In this document: one piece after another, positions 7,910 to 16,177 of the stretch
Layout: every line of letters begins with the position of its first letter
Position numbering within the stretch: the first letter of the stretch is position 1
Origin: Bacteroidia bacterium
GTDB taxonomy: Bacteria; Bacteroidota; Bacteroidia; Bacteroidales; CAJPTX01
Assembly: GCA_002749065.1 (NCBI GenBank)
Contig: PDTX01000013.1
Location: 1-57,844, forward strand
DNA length: 57,844 nt
Reading direction: 5' to 3'
Position numbers and translations under genes: made by a program
The notes under the pieces: model-generated
Seen by the model: the letters and a program-made list of their open reading frames with translations, nothing else
Told to the model about the DNA's origin: nothing
The model's database searches: none

Positions 7910-8611
7910 ATGCGCGTAGACATCCTGACCGTGCTGCCCGAGCTGCTCGAGGGCCCGCTGGCGCACTCCATCGTGGGGCGCGCCCGCGAGCGGGGGCTGC
8001 TCGACATACGGGTGCGCTCCCTGCGCGACTTCACGCACGACAGCCGGCGGACGGTGGACGACTACGCCTACGGGCCCGACGCGGGCATGGTGCTCAAGCC
8101 CGAGCCCATCTTCGAGGCCCTCGACGCGCTGCGGGCCGAGGAGGGGGTAGAGGCCATAGACGAAGTTATCTACACCTCCCCCGACGGGGAGCTGCTCACC
8201 CAGTCGCTGGCCAACGAGCTGAGCATGAAGCGGCGGCTGGTCATCCTCTGCGGCCACTACAAGGGCGTGGACCACCGCGTGCGCGAGCACCTGGTCACCC
8301 GCGAGGTCAGCATCGGCGACTACGTCCTGAGCGGGGGCGAGCTACCCGCCGCCGTCATCGTGGACGCGGTGGCCCGGCTGCTCCCCGGCGCGATCGGCGA
8401 CGAGACCTCCGCGCTGAGCGACTCCTTCCAGGACGGCCTGCTGGCCCCGCCCGCCTACACGCGCCCGGCCGTCTACAGGGGCTACGAGGTCCCCGAGGTG
8501 CTACGCTCGGGCCACTTCGGGCGCATAGCCCAGTGGCAGCACGACATGGCCCTCGAGCGCACCCAGCGGCTACGGCCCGAGTACTACCGGCGATACAGCG
8601 CGGATGAGTAG
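7910..8611 (+). CDS. trmD: tRNA (guanine-N1)-methyltransferase
   Basis: A 233-aa SPOUT methyltransferase that makes m1G37 in tRNAs to prevent frameshifting. The trefoil-knot signature is clear: LVILCGHYKGVDHRV followed by EVSIGDYVLSGGELPA, with MRVDILTVLPEL at the N-terminus and PEVLRSGHFGRI near the end. The start is the ATG 14 nt after the preceding stop codon; the open frame upstream is a shadow of the deoxyhypusine-synthase-like gene. The junction contains a perfect 10-bp tandem duplication (TCTAGCCCCA twice). Essential housekeeping gene; probably co-transcribed with its neighbours. Confidence 0.95.
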   Translation: MRVDILTVLPELLEGPLAHSIVGRARERGLLDIRVRSLRDFTHDSRRTVDDYAYGPDAGMVLKPEPIFEALDALRAEEGVEAIDEVIYTSPDGELLTQSLANELSMKRRLVILCGHYKGVDHRVREHLVTREVSIGDYVLSGGELPAAVIVDAVARLLPGAIGDETSALSDSFQDGLLAPPAYTRPAVYRGYEVPEVLRSGHFGRIAQWQHDMALERTQRLRPEYYRRYSADE

Positions 8612-8642
8612 CAATGCAGTAACAAATTTGGAGCGATAGGAT

Positions 8643-9170
8643 ATGTCAGTTTGGATCATCATCGTGGCGATACTGGTCGGGTGCGTACCCGGCCTGCTGG
8701 TGCTAGTGGTCGCCATCTACACCATGCGCGGCATGCGCGAGAGCCAGGCCCAGCAGTCGCGGATACACGAGGCCATAGAGATGCGCAAGGTCACCCTCCC
8801 GGTACGCCTCCAGGCCATAGAGCGCCTGGCCCTGCTCCTGGAGCGGATAAGCCCCGAGGCGCTCATGCTCCGCACCCCCACTGAGGACATGAACGTGCAG
8901 CAGTACGAAGCCCGGCTCCTGGCCACGGTGCGCGAGGAGTTCAACCACAACCTCTCCCAGCAGGTGTACGTGCACGACAGCACGTGGGGGGAGATACGGC
9001 AGGCCAAGGGCAACGTGTCGCAGTTCATCACCCTCTGCGCGCAGAAGACCCACGCGGAGGCCCCGGCCAACGAGCTCAACAAGACCATGCTCATGGTGCT
9101 GAAGGAGCTACAGGCGCACCCCGTAGCGCAGGCCCTGGCCATGCTGCGGGCGGAGGCCAGCCAGTACTAG
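8643..9170 (+). CDS. Conserved Bacteroidota membrane-anchored protein (DUF7935-like)
   Basis: A 175-aa protein with one N-terminal membrane segment (WIIIVAILVGCVPGLLVLVV) and a cytosolic helical domain. That domain carries the pattern LPVRLQAIERLALLLERISP, then MLRTP, EEFNHNLSQQVYVHDSTW and IRQAKGNV, which I associate with a conserved Bacteroidota family of unknown function. It begins 31 nt after trmD and is likely the last gene of the agmatinase run. No catalytic motif is evident. Confidence 0.8.
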   Translation: MSVWIIIVAILVGCVPGLLVLVVAIYTMRGMRESQAQQSRIHEAIEMRKVTLPVRLQAIERLALLLERISPEALMLRTPTEDMNVQQYEARLLATVREEFNHNLSQQVYVHDSTWGEIRQAKGNVSQFITLCAQKTHAEAPANELNKTMLMVLKELQAHPVAQALAMLRAEASQY

Positions 9171-9209
9171 GGCCGCACGATTCCGCGGTAGCGAGCGCTA
9201 CCAGGCAAC

Positions 9210-10100
9210 CTACAAAGCAAGCCCCACCCCGAGCCCCATGCCGTAGTTGGGCGCAGCGAGGCACAGGCGGGCCTTGGTCTTGCTACGGCCATGGAGGCGC
9301 GCATAGCCCGGGAAGAGCTCGCTCAGCCCAGCCTGGATGTAGGGCTGGAGGGCGTGGCCAATCCACACGGAGGCTATGCCAACACCCGCCCCGGCCACCA
9401 CGTCGGCTATCCAGTGGCGGTCGTGGTAGATCCGTAGCAAACCGGTGATGATGGCCAGGATATAGCCCTGGCTGGTGAGCCAGGGGAAGCGCTCACCGTA
9501 CTCGTAGCGCTGCATCTCCGCACCGAAGAAGGCCGTGGCGGTATGCCCCGAGGGGAAGGAGTTGTAGGCCGAGCCATCCGGTCGCAAGGAGCTCACCGTC
9601 AGCTTGGTAACATTCACCATCAGGGCCAGAACCGCCCCACCGGCCAGGCTCGCCTCAACGAACTCCGGCCCGGAGCTCCGCCCATGCCCGTAGAAGAGCT
9701 GGAGGGCGCAGGTCGTGAGCAGGGGGATGTACTGGGTAATGTCATCCACGTTCTCCCAGCGGTGGGCTCGGGCCCTGATGTCCTCCCGCCAGCGGGGGTT
9801 TGCGGGCGAGAGCGACAGGGGGGCGGAGATGAGCACCCCGCTCCCTATCAGCATGGCGGGCAGGGCGTACGCATTCAGCCCGCGAAATACGGGGTACTCC
9901 GGGGCAGGGACAGCACAAAAGTGGCTATAGTTCTTCCACGGGATACGCCCCCGGGGTGTGGCAGGCGAAAGCCAAGTCGTGGCGGGGCTACAATTGGTCA
10001 TAACCATCCCCCCCCCATCGGAGGGTGGAGCCCATTCCGACGAGCGGGCTAGCTCAAGCATCCTGAGCAGCAGGAGCATGAGGACTACAAGACGTATCAT
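9210..10100 (-). CDS. PAP2-family lipid or acid phosphatase
   Basis: A 296-aa protein with an N-terminal signal or membrane segment (MIRLVVLMLLLL) and the three-part PAP2 phosphatase motif: KLTVSSLRP, then PSGHTATAF, then RIYHDRHWIADV with its catalytic His. Such enzymes dephosphorylate phosphatidic acid, undecaprenyl pyrophosphate or lipid A on the outer face of the inner membrane or in the periplasm. The ATG at 10100 is chosen over a TTG 42 nt upstream because it opens directly on the signal segment. A 9-nt G run encodes three glycines near residue 30, a site where slippage would cut off the enzyme. The leader carries stem-loops. Confidence 0.85.
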   Translation of the reverse strand: MIRLVVLMLLLLRMLELARSSEWAPPSDGGGMVMTNCSPATTWLSPATPRGRIPWKNYSHFCAVPAPEYPVFRGLNAYALPAMLIGSGVLISAPLSLSPANPRWREDIRARAHRWENVDDITQYIPLLTTCALQLFYGHGRSSGPEFVEASLAGGAVLALMVNVTKLTVSSLRPDGSAYNSFPSGHTATAFFGAEMQRYEYGERFPWLTSQGYILAIITGLLRIYHDRHWIADVVAGAGVGIASVWIGHALQPYIQAGLSELFPGYARLHGRSKTKARLCLAAPNYGMGLGVGLAL

Positions 10101-10144
10101 GAACGCTATGAACGGATGAAGAGCGCCTTGTGTTTCGGACAATC

Positions 10145-10237
10145 GGGGTGTTTTTACGCTAAACCCCAGCTAGAAGTGCTCGACGGATGGGGCAAAGCCA
10201 CGTCCCGACTTCGGGCGGAAAGTGGCAAAGCGAGCAC
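10145..10237 (-). promoter_or_regulatory. Structured 5' leader of the PAP2 gene
   Basis: Three nested helices can be drawn: GTGCTCG (10176-10182) with CGAGCAC (10231-10237), GCCAC (10197-10201) with GTGGC (10222-10226), and CCCGA/TCGGG around a 2-nt loop (10204-10215). A further GGGGT/ACCCC pair (10145-10167) lies closer to the gene. The distance to the start codon is 45-137 nt. No known riboswitch class is recognised. Confidence 0.45.
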
Positions 10238-10267
10238 CTCTTGCAAGCAAATCACCTCATTCACAGA

Positions 10268-10299
10268 TAAATCTATCTGCGAGAAGAGTGCGGCGCAAA
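10268..10299 (-). promoter_or_regulatory. Promoter of the PAP2 gene
   Basis: Minus-strand TTTG (10296-10299), a 20-nt spacer and TAGATTTA (10268-10275), 7 of 8 matches to the -7 box. The -7 box overlaps a CAGATA/TATCTG inverted repeat that could bind a regulator. Transcription would start near 10260 and include the folded leader. Confidence 0.55.
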
Positions 10300-10390
10300 A
10301 CCGGGCTCTCCATTTCAGCCAGAGTGCCAGCCGTTCCCGGCAGAGGGTCTACGCTACCTTCCCCACCTAAAATTCCGCCCCGCGTACATG

Positions 10391-11647
10391 CTACTCCCCC
10401 AGCATGAACAGGCGCAAAGAGTTCAGGGCCAAGAAGGCGCTGCGCTCGAGGTTCACCCGGCGGAGATTACCCATGGTCACGCGGCGGCTACCCACCCCCC
10501 GCGCGCCCGCCCAGGCCACCCACAGCGTCCCGACCGGGGTGTCCGTCCCATCGCCCTCCGGGCCCATCAGGCCGGTGGTCGCCAGACCGTAGTCCGCGCC
10601 CAGACGCTCACGCACCGCACGGGCCATGGCCTCGGCCGTCCACTGGCTCACCGCCCCCTCGCGGGCCAGCCGCTGCGCATCCAGCCCCAGCAGGCGCAGC
10701 TTCGCGTCGTCGGAGTAGGCCACCACCCCACCCCGGTAAAAGTGGCTCGCCCCGGGCTCCGCCGTCAGCAGCGCGCCCAGCCTACCGGCGGTGCAACTCT
10801 CGGCCGTGGCGAGGCTCCTCCCCCCGGCGCGGAGCATGCGGGCAAGGGCCATGGGCATATCCTCCTCCCCGTGGCCAAAAATCCTGTCCCCCAACAGCTT
10901 CTCAAGCTCCGCGAGCCGTAAATCTGCCAGCTGGTGCATCTCCGGCGTGGCCACCCCATTGCCCGTCAGGCGGAGACGTATCCCCTGCGGCGAGGGGAGG
11001 TAGGCCAGGGAGAACACGGGGGCTAGGGACGACTCCCAATCCTTCAGCTCCTCGGCCAGCGTGGACTCGGGCGTGCCGTAGAGCGACACCGTGCGGTGGA
11101 ACCGCGCCCCCGAGGTGAGGGACTGCAGCAGGGGCGTGACCCGCTCGCGGAATAGCCCCTCCATCTCGTAGGGCACGCCCGGCAGGCTCACTAGCAGGTG
11201 CTCACCCCGCCGGAACACCATGCCGGGCGCCGTGCCGAAGTCGTTGTGCAGCACCTCGCAGGTACTGGGCACCAGGCACTGGTCGTGGTTGCTCTGCAGC
11301 ATCTCTATGCCCAGGCGGCGCAATCGCTCCTCCACCGCCCGGAGGGTCCGCGCATCCTCCACCAGCTCGCCGCCGAATATTTCGTGCAGCACGGCCTTGG
11401 TGAAGTCGTCCTTCGTGGGGCCGAGGCCGCCGGTCACGATGGTCACCAGCGAGCGGCCCAGGGCCTCCTCCATGGCGTGGCGCATCAGGGCCCAGTCGTC
11501 GGGTACGGCCCGTGTACAGACCACCCGAAAGCCGAGGCGCTCCAGCCCGGCGGCGGCGTAGGCGGTGTTCGTGTCGAGCACCTGGCCTATGGTCAGCTCG
11601 GTGCCAATCGCGATGGTCTCGGCCGTGGGGAGTGATTGCGGGTTCAT
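10391..11647 (-). CDS. cinA: CinA-family nicotinamide-nucleotide amidohydrolase/competence-damage protein
   Basis: A 418-aa two-domain CinA. The N-terminal MoCF-like domain starts AIGTELTIGQVLDTNT and has VTGGLGPTKDDFTK; the C-terminal PncC-type deamidase has TAESCTAGRLGALLT, GGVVAYSDDAK and TTGLMGPEGDG. The C-terminal part recycles NMN to NaMN; the N-terminal part hydrolyses ADP-ribose in characterised homologs. The ATG is 5 nt after the kdsA stop, so the gene is the last of the sensor-rarA-kdsA-cinA unit. The frame stays open far upstream inside kdsA, but that part is a shadow. Confidence 0.93.
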   Translation of the reverse strand: MNPQSLPTAETIAIGTELTIGQVLDTNTAYAAAGLERLGFRVVCTRAVPDDWALMRHAMEEALGRSLVTIVTGGLGPTKDDFTKAVLHEIFGGELVEDARTLRAVEERLRRLGIEMLQSNHDQCLVPSTCEVLHNDFGTAPGMVFRRGEHLLVSLPGVPYEMEGLFRERVTPLLQSLTSGARFHRTVSLYGTPESTLAEELKDWESSLAPVFSLAYLPSPQGIRLRLTGNGVATPEMHQLADLRLAELEKLLGDRIFGHGEEDMPMALARMLRAGGRSLATAESCTAGRLGALLTAEPGASHFYRGGVVAYSDDAKLRLLGLDAQRLAREGAVSQWTAEAMARAVRERLGADYGLATTGLMGPEGDGTDTPVGTLWVAWAGARGVGSRRVTMGNLRRVNLERSAFLALNSLRLFMLGE

Positions 11648-11652
11648 ATTGC

Positions 11653-12519
11653 CTAAATGTTGTAGATTTCCTGCATGCTTTCGTGGAGGCGGACGAGGCG
11701 GCCCAGCATGGCCTCGGCCAGGTGGAGGGCTAGCATGTTGCTCCCGTCGCTCTTGGCCTGGCCCGGCTCGGGATGGGTCTCCATGAACAGGCCGTCGACC
11801 CCGCCCGCCACGCCGAGGCGAGCCAGGTACTCTATCAGCTCGGGGCGGCCGCCGGTCACCCCGCAGCTCTGGTTGGGCTGCTGGAGGGAGTGGGTCACGT
11901 CCAGCACCACGGGGTATCCGGTCTCCTGCATGGTGGGTATGCCCCGGTAGTCCACCACCAGGTCGCCGTAGCCGAACATGGTGCCCCTGTCGGTCAGCAT
12001 GATGGCCGGGTTGCCGGTGCTGGCCACCTTCTCCGCGGCGAAGCGCATGGCCTCCGGGGCGAGGAACTGCCCCTTCTTGATGTTGACCACCCGGCCCGTG
12101 CGCCCGGCCGCCTGGAGGAGATCGGTCTGCCGGCAGAGGAAGGCGGGGATCTGGAGGATGTCGGCCACCTCGGCCGCCGTGGCGCACTCCTCGGGCAGAT
12201 GGACATCCGTCACGATGGGCACGCCGAGCTCCTGCTTCACCTTCTGGAGTATCCGTAGGGCCAGCTCGTCGCCCAGGCCGGTGAAGGAGTCGCCCCGCGA
12301 GCGGTTGGCCTTCCGGTAGGAGGACTTGAACACGAAGGGCAGCCCCAATCGCTCGCACACCCCGGCCAGATGCTCCGCCGTACGGAGGCTGATTTCCTCC
12401 CCCTCCACGACGCAGGGGCCCGCCAGCAGGATGAAGGCCCCCTCGCGATGGTTCTCCAGCTGGGGGAGCGCGGCGAGCACTCCCTCCATGGCGGCTGTTC
12501 GCCTATGTCTAGTAGTCAT
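11653..12519 (-). CDS. kdsA: 3-deoxy-8-phosphooctulonate (Kdo-8-P) synthase
   Basis: A 288-aa aldolase joining arabinose-5-phosphate and phosphoenolpyruvate for the Kdo of lipopolysaccharide. Family landmarks: ILLAGPCVVEGEE, FKSSYRKANRSRGDSFTGLG, VTDVHLPEE, IPAFLCRQTDLL, NIKKGQFLAPE and LDVTHSLQQP. The start at 12519 is supported by AAGGA 7-8 nt upstream and overlaps the 3' end of rarA by 11 nt, so translation is probably coupled. It shows that the organism makes Kdo-containing lipid A core. Confidence 0.95.
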   Translation of the reverse strand: MTTRHRRTAAMEGVLAALPQLENHREGAFILLAGPCVVEGEEISLRTAEHLAGVCERLGLPFVFKSSYRKANRSRGDSFTGLGDELALRILQKVKQELGVPIVTDVHLPEECATAAEVADILQIPAFLCRQTDLLQAAGRTGRVVNIKKGQFLAPEAMRFAAEKVASTGNPAIMLTDRGTMFGYGDLVVDYRGIPTMQETGYPVVLDVTHSLQQPNQSCGVTGGRPELIEYLARLGVAGGVDGLFMETHPEPGQAKSDGSNMLALHLAEAMLGRLVRLHESMQEIYNI

Positions 12520-13786
12520 ATTTATCCTTCCAATTTGCACGCAGCGAGCTACGTATGTCGTTTTCGCGGGGGTTGTCGGCCGGGTTGTAGAAGACGCGCC
12601 CCTCCAGCCCCTCGGGTAGGAACTCCTGGGCCACGAAATGGTTGGGGAAATCGTGCGCGTAGCTGTAGTTCTCCCCGTAGCCCATCTGCCGCATCAGCCG
12701 GGTGGGCGCGTTGCGGAGGTGGAGGGGCACCGCCCGGGGTGGGTCGCTGCGCACCTGGTCAAGGGCCTGGTCTATAGCCAGGTAGGTGGAGTTGCTCTTG
12801 GGGCTGCAGGCCAGGTAGGTGGTCGCCTCGGAGAGGACGATGCGCCCCTCGGGCATGCCGATGCTCTGGACGGACTGCATGGTCGCGTTGGCGATCAGCA
12901 GGGCGTTGGGGTTGGCCAGGCCGATGTCCTCGGCCGCCAGGATGATGAGCCGCCGGGCGATGAATACGGGGTCCTCGCCCCCCTCCAGCATCCGGGCCAG
13001 CCAGTAGAGCGCGCCGTTGGGGTCGCTCCCCCGCACGGACTTGATGAAGGCCGATATGCAGTCGTAGTGCATCTCCCCGTCGCGGTCGTAGCGGGCCGTC
13101 TGGCGTTGCAGGAGGTTCTCCACCAGCGCGTTGCTCACCTCCACGCTATCCCCGGTGCGGGCGTTGTAGAGCAGCTCGAGGATGTTGAGGAGGCGCCGGG
13201 CGTCGCCCGCGGCGTAGCCGTAGAGCGCCTCGGTCTCCCGTAGGTCGAAGCGCACCCGGCGCAGCAGCTCATCCCGGGATATGGCCCGCGCCACGAGCTG
13301 CTCGAGGTCAGTTCGCTCCAGCGGCCTGAGCGTGTACACCTGGCAGCGCGAGAGGAGGGCGGATATCACCTCGAAGGAGGGGTTCTCCGTCGTGGCCCCC
13401 ACCAGGACCACCTCGCCCTTCTCCACCGCCCCGAGCAGCGAGTCCTGCTGCGACTTGGAGAAGCGGTGTATCTCATCGATGAAGAGCAGGGGCGCGCCCC
13501 CCCCCAGCAGGCGGGACTTCTGCGCCCTCTCCAGCACCGCGCGGATGTCCTTCACCCCCGAGTGCACCGCGCTCAGGGTGAAGAAGGGGCGCTCGAGGGT
13601 CTGGGCGACTATCTGCGCGAGGGTCGTCTTGCCCACCCCGGGTGGCCCCCAGAGGATGAGGGGCGAGGGGCTGCCCGTCTGCAGCATCAGCCGGATAACT
13701 CCCTGGGGCCCAACCAGATGACCCTGCCCGACGTACTCATCGAGCGTGCGGGGGCGCATCCGCTCGGCGAGGGGCGCGCTAGCCAT
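12509..13786 (-). CDS. rarA: Replication-associated recombination protein A
   Basis: A 425-aa AAA+ protein of the RarA/MgsA/WRNIP1 family, acting at stalled replication forks. It has LAERMRPRTLDEYVGQGHLV, Walker A in WGPPGVGKTTLA, Walker B in LLFIDEIHRF, the sensor-1 motif VGATTENPS and the C-terminal region with YHCI-like DCISAFIKSVRGSDPNGALYW shortened here to its key residues D, K, R, G, S, D, Y, W. It overlaps the sensor gene upstream by 8 nt and kdsA downstream by 11 nt. A 9-nt C run in its coding sequence simply encodes Gly-Gly-Gly. Confidence 0.93.
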   Translation of the reverse strand: MASAPLAERMRPRTLDEYVGQGHLVGPQGVIRLMLQTGSPSPLILWGPPGVGKTTLAQIVAQTLERPFFTLSAVHSGVKDIRAVLERAQKSRLLGGGAPLLFIDEIHRFSKSQQDSLLGAVEKGEVVLVGATTENPSFEVISALLSRCQVYTLRPLERTDLEQLVARAISRDELLRRVRFDLRETEALYGYAAGDARRLLNILELLYNARTGDSVEVSNALVENLLQRQTARYDRDGEMHYDCISAFIKSVRGSDPNGALYWLARMLEGGEDPVFIARRLIILAAEDIGLANPNALLIANATMQSVQSIGMPEGRIVLSEATTYLACSPKSNSTYLAIDQALDQVRSDPPRAVPLHLRNAPTRLMRQMGYGENYSYAHDFPNHFVAQEFLPEGLEGRVFYNPADNPRENDIRSSLRANWKDKYDY

Positions 13787-16121
13787 CGTCCTCCTCCGAG
13801 TAGCCGCCCTTGCCGCCGTCCAGGTAGCGGGATATGTCCACGGCGATTTTCAAAATCTGGCCCACCGGTTTCCCGGCCTGGTTTATCGGCGTGTAGGTCT
13901 CCAGCAGGGTGACGGTGCGCTTGCGCAGCAGGAGGCGGCTCACGACGTTGCGCTTGGGCTTCCCGGCCCGCAGGTCGTCCCAGAAGCGGTCCAGCTCCCT
14001 GTCGTCGATGAGCATCTCCAGGTCCTCGGCGTGGGTGCGGGTGCGCATCTCGCTCAGGGAGATGCCCAGCAGGCTCAGGTAGGCCTCGTTGGCGTAGACC
14101 ACGTTCCCCTCGGCATCGTACTCCACCATGTAGGCCACCGTCCGGATGGCGTGCTGGAGGCTACGGTAGCGGCGCTCCTGCTCGTCGTGGCGGGCCTGGG
14201 CCAGGACCAGGTCGCGCACCTTCTCGTCCATCTCCCGCTGGAGCAGGGTGAGCTCCTCTCGCTGGACGTTGGCCACCTCCAGCAGCTTGTTGTTCTCGAT
14301 GTCGTTGCGCAGCGTCACTATCGTGCTGGCCAGGTTCCCGGCGATGCTCTCGATGAACTGGATGACGTAGCTCTCGAAGCCGCCGAAGCCCGCGAGCTCT
14401 ATCACGGCCTCCACCGTCTCGTTCATGATGGCCGGCACCAGCAGCAGGGCATCGGGGCGGCTCTGGCCCAGGCCGGAGGCGATCTTCACGTACTGGTCCG
14501 GCACGTCGGAGAAGTAGATGGTGCCGCGCTCCATGGCGCAGCGCCCCACCAGGCTCTCGCCGGGGTAGACGCGCTGCTGGGCGTACTTGCGCACCTGGTA
14601 GGCGTAGGCGGCCTCGAGCTGGTAGAAGGTCTCCCCCTCCGCGTCGGTCTGGCGGATGTAGAGCGCGGCGATCTCCGCGCCGGTGTAGGCCGCCAGCTCC
14701 TTGATGATGTGGTAGGCGAAGGCCGAGATGTCCGACGACTCGTAATGCGACCACTCCGCGAAGCGGGCCGTGCCCTCGCGCGCCCAGGCCCGCTGGCTGT
14801 CGAGCCGCTTCTGCAGCCGCTCGCGCCGCTGCGACTCCTGGATGCTCTTCTGCATCTGCTGCAGGCTCTGGCCGAGCACATCGTCCTCCGTGCCGCTGAG
14901 CGAGGTGTCCAGCTTGCCCCGCCCGATGTCCTCCGCGAAGCGGACCTTCTCCTCCAGGCTCGCGTACAGGCGGTTCATCGACTGGGCGATCTCCCCCAGC
15001 TCATCGTTCGAGCTCAGCGCCATCACCCTCGACTCCCGCAGATGCCCGTGGGCCAGGAAGCCCAGGTTGCGGTTGATGCGGCCGAGCACCCGCCCCAGCC
15101 GGCTGAAGAGGTAGAGCACCAGGGTGGCGAAGAAGGCGTAGGAGAGCAGCGCCAAGATCCAGGCGAGCGTGATGGTCGACTCGGAGCGGGCGAAGAGCGT
15201 CCTCCGGGGGACGACGTACATCAGGGCCAGCGGCTTATCGGCCCCCTCCAGGACGACGGGCTCGGTGAAGAGGTAGTCCGCCTCGGCGCTGATGGAGTTG
15301 ACGAACTCCGTCTCGACCGGCTTCCCCTCCCGGATGGTGGGCAGGAAGGGGTCCAGCCGCAGCAGGCCCAGGGGCAGCTCCCAGACCTTCCGCCCCATGG
15401 CCATGGGCTGGGTGCCGACCAGCACCTCCATGTCGTCGTTGACCAGGAGGGCGAAGGCTTCCTCGTAGCGTAGCTGGTCCTCCAGCACGTTCACGAAGCC
15501 CGCGAGCGGCACGGTAACGCCCACCAGGCCCTGGGGCAGGCGGTTCGCGTTCCGCAGGGGGGCGTGCAGCGAGACGTAGGCATCCTCCCGGTCGCTGCCC
15601 AGCGACCAGTAGGGGATGCTAATCCCGCTGCTATTCTGCTCCTTGAAGTACGCGTAGTCGGCCGAGGAGTACATGCCCACGCGCCGGAGGCTGGAGTCGC
15701 GGATGATGGCCTCGCTGCTGTCCTTCCAGTAGCAGCGCACCGTGGGCTGGTGGAAGGACCCGAGGCGATGTTCCACCCTCTTCCCGTCGAGCACCGCCCA
15801 CACGGCGTGCACATCCTCGTTGTGCTCGAGCACCCGCCCGAAGAGGCTATCGAACTGGTCCACAGCCACCCTGAGCTCCCCGAGGCCCTGCCCGTTGAGC
15901 ATGCCGGCCAGCGTGGTGCCCAGCTGGGCCTCGAGGTTGATCTTATTGCTGATGTAGCCCGCCAGCGTCCGCGCCTGGGTGCGCCCCAGCTCCAGCGACT
16001 GGGCCTTGCTGCTGCGCATCGTCTGGCCAATGGTGATGGTGAAGACGACGAAGAATACCGGGGTGGTCAAACCGAGCACCCACAGCACCAGCTTATTCCG
16101 TATGCCCAGACGTAGCCTCAT
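13779..16121 (-). CDS. Membrane sensor with Cache-like, HAMP, GAF and PAS domains but no output domain
   Basis: A 780-aa protein. Domains in order: membrane segment (about 9-30), extracytoplasmic Cache-like sensor (about 35-310) with SSADYAYFKEQ and PYWSLGSDREDAY, a second membrane segment (about 317-345), HAMP with ELGEIAQSMN, a coiled region, a GAF domain (about 440-600), a coiled coil and a PAS domain (about 650-765) with AYMVEYDAEGNVVYANEAYL. The sequence ends soon after PAS (YLDGGKGGYSEEDDG): no histidine kinase, GGDEF, methyl-acceptor or phosphatase domain is present. It may signal by binding another protein. First gene of the unit that continues into rarA, which it overlaps by 8 nt. 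A TAGCTTTG box lies 21 nt upstream. Confidence 0.85.
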   Translation of the reverse strand: MRLRLGIRNKLVLWVLGLTTPVFFVVFTITIGQTMRSSKAQSLELGRTQARTLAGYISNKINLEAQLGTTLAGMLNGQGLGELRVAVDQFDSLFGRVLEHNEDVHAVWAVLDGKRVEHRLGSFHQPTVRCYWKDSSEAIIRDSSLRRVGMYSSADYAYFKEQNSSGISIPYWSLGSDREDAYVSLHAPLRNANRLPQGLVGVTVPLAGFVNVLEDQLRYEEAFALLVNDDMEVLVGTQPMAMGRKVWELPLGLLRLDPFLPTIREGKPVETEFVNSISAEADYLFTEPVVLEGADKPLALMYVVPRRTLFARSESTITLAWILALLSYAFFATLVLYLFSRLGRVLGRINRNLGFLAHGHLRESRVMALSSNDELGEIAQSMNRLYASLEEKVRFAEDIGRGKLDTSLSGTEDDVLGQSLQQMQKSIQESQRRERLQKRLDSQRAWAREGTARFAEWSHYESSDISAFAYHIIKELAAYTGAEIAALYIRQTDAEGETFYQLEAAYAYQVRKYAQQRVYPGESLVGRCAMERGTIYFSDVPDQYVKIASGLGQSRPDALLLVPAIMNETVEAVIELAGFGGFESYVIQFIESIAGNLASTIVTLRNDIENNKLLEVANVQREELTLLQREMDEKVRDLVLAQARHDEQERRYRSLQHAIRTVAYMVEYDAEGNVVYANEAYLSLLGISLSEMRTRTHAEDLEMLIDDRELDRFWDDLRAGKPKRNVVSRLLLRKRTVTLLETYTPINQAGKPVGQILKIAVDISRYLDGGKGGYSEEDDG

Positions 16122-16141
16122 CCAGCGATCGCTTTAGGTGG

Positions 16142-16149
16142 CAAAGCTA
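16142..16149 (-). promoter_or_regulatory. -7 box TAGCTTTG of the sensor-rarA-kdsA-cinA unit
   Basis: Exact TAnnTTTG match 20 nt ahead of the sensor ATG, in a 56-bp gap after the P-type ATPase gene. Confidence 0.55.
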
Positions 16150-16177
16150 GTGAATTTCCGCGACAGGGTATCCGGTT

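Noticed and set aside
11648..12358. Upstream extension of the cinA frame by 237 codons
   Set aside because: The extension lies wholly inside kdsA, has no CinA similarity and is arginine/proline-rich as shadow frames are here.
13746..15473. 575-codon plus-strand frame opposite the sensor gene
   Set aside because: Antisense shadow; the composition is Leu/Ala/Val/His-rich and there is no promoter or ribosome-binding site.
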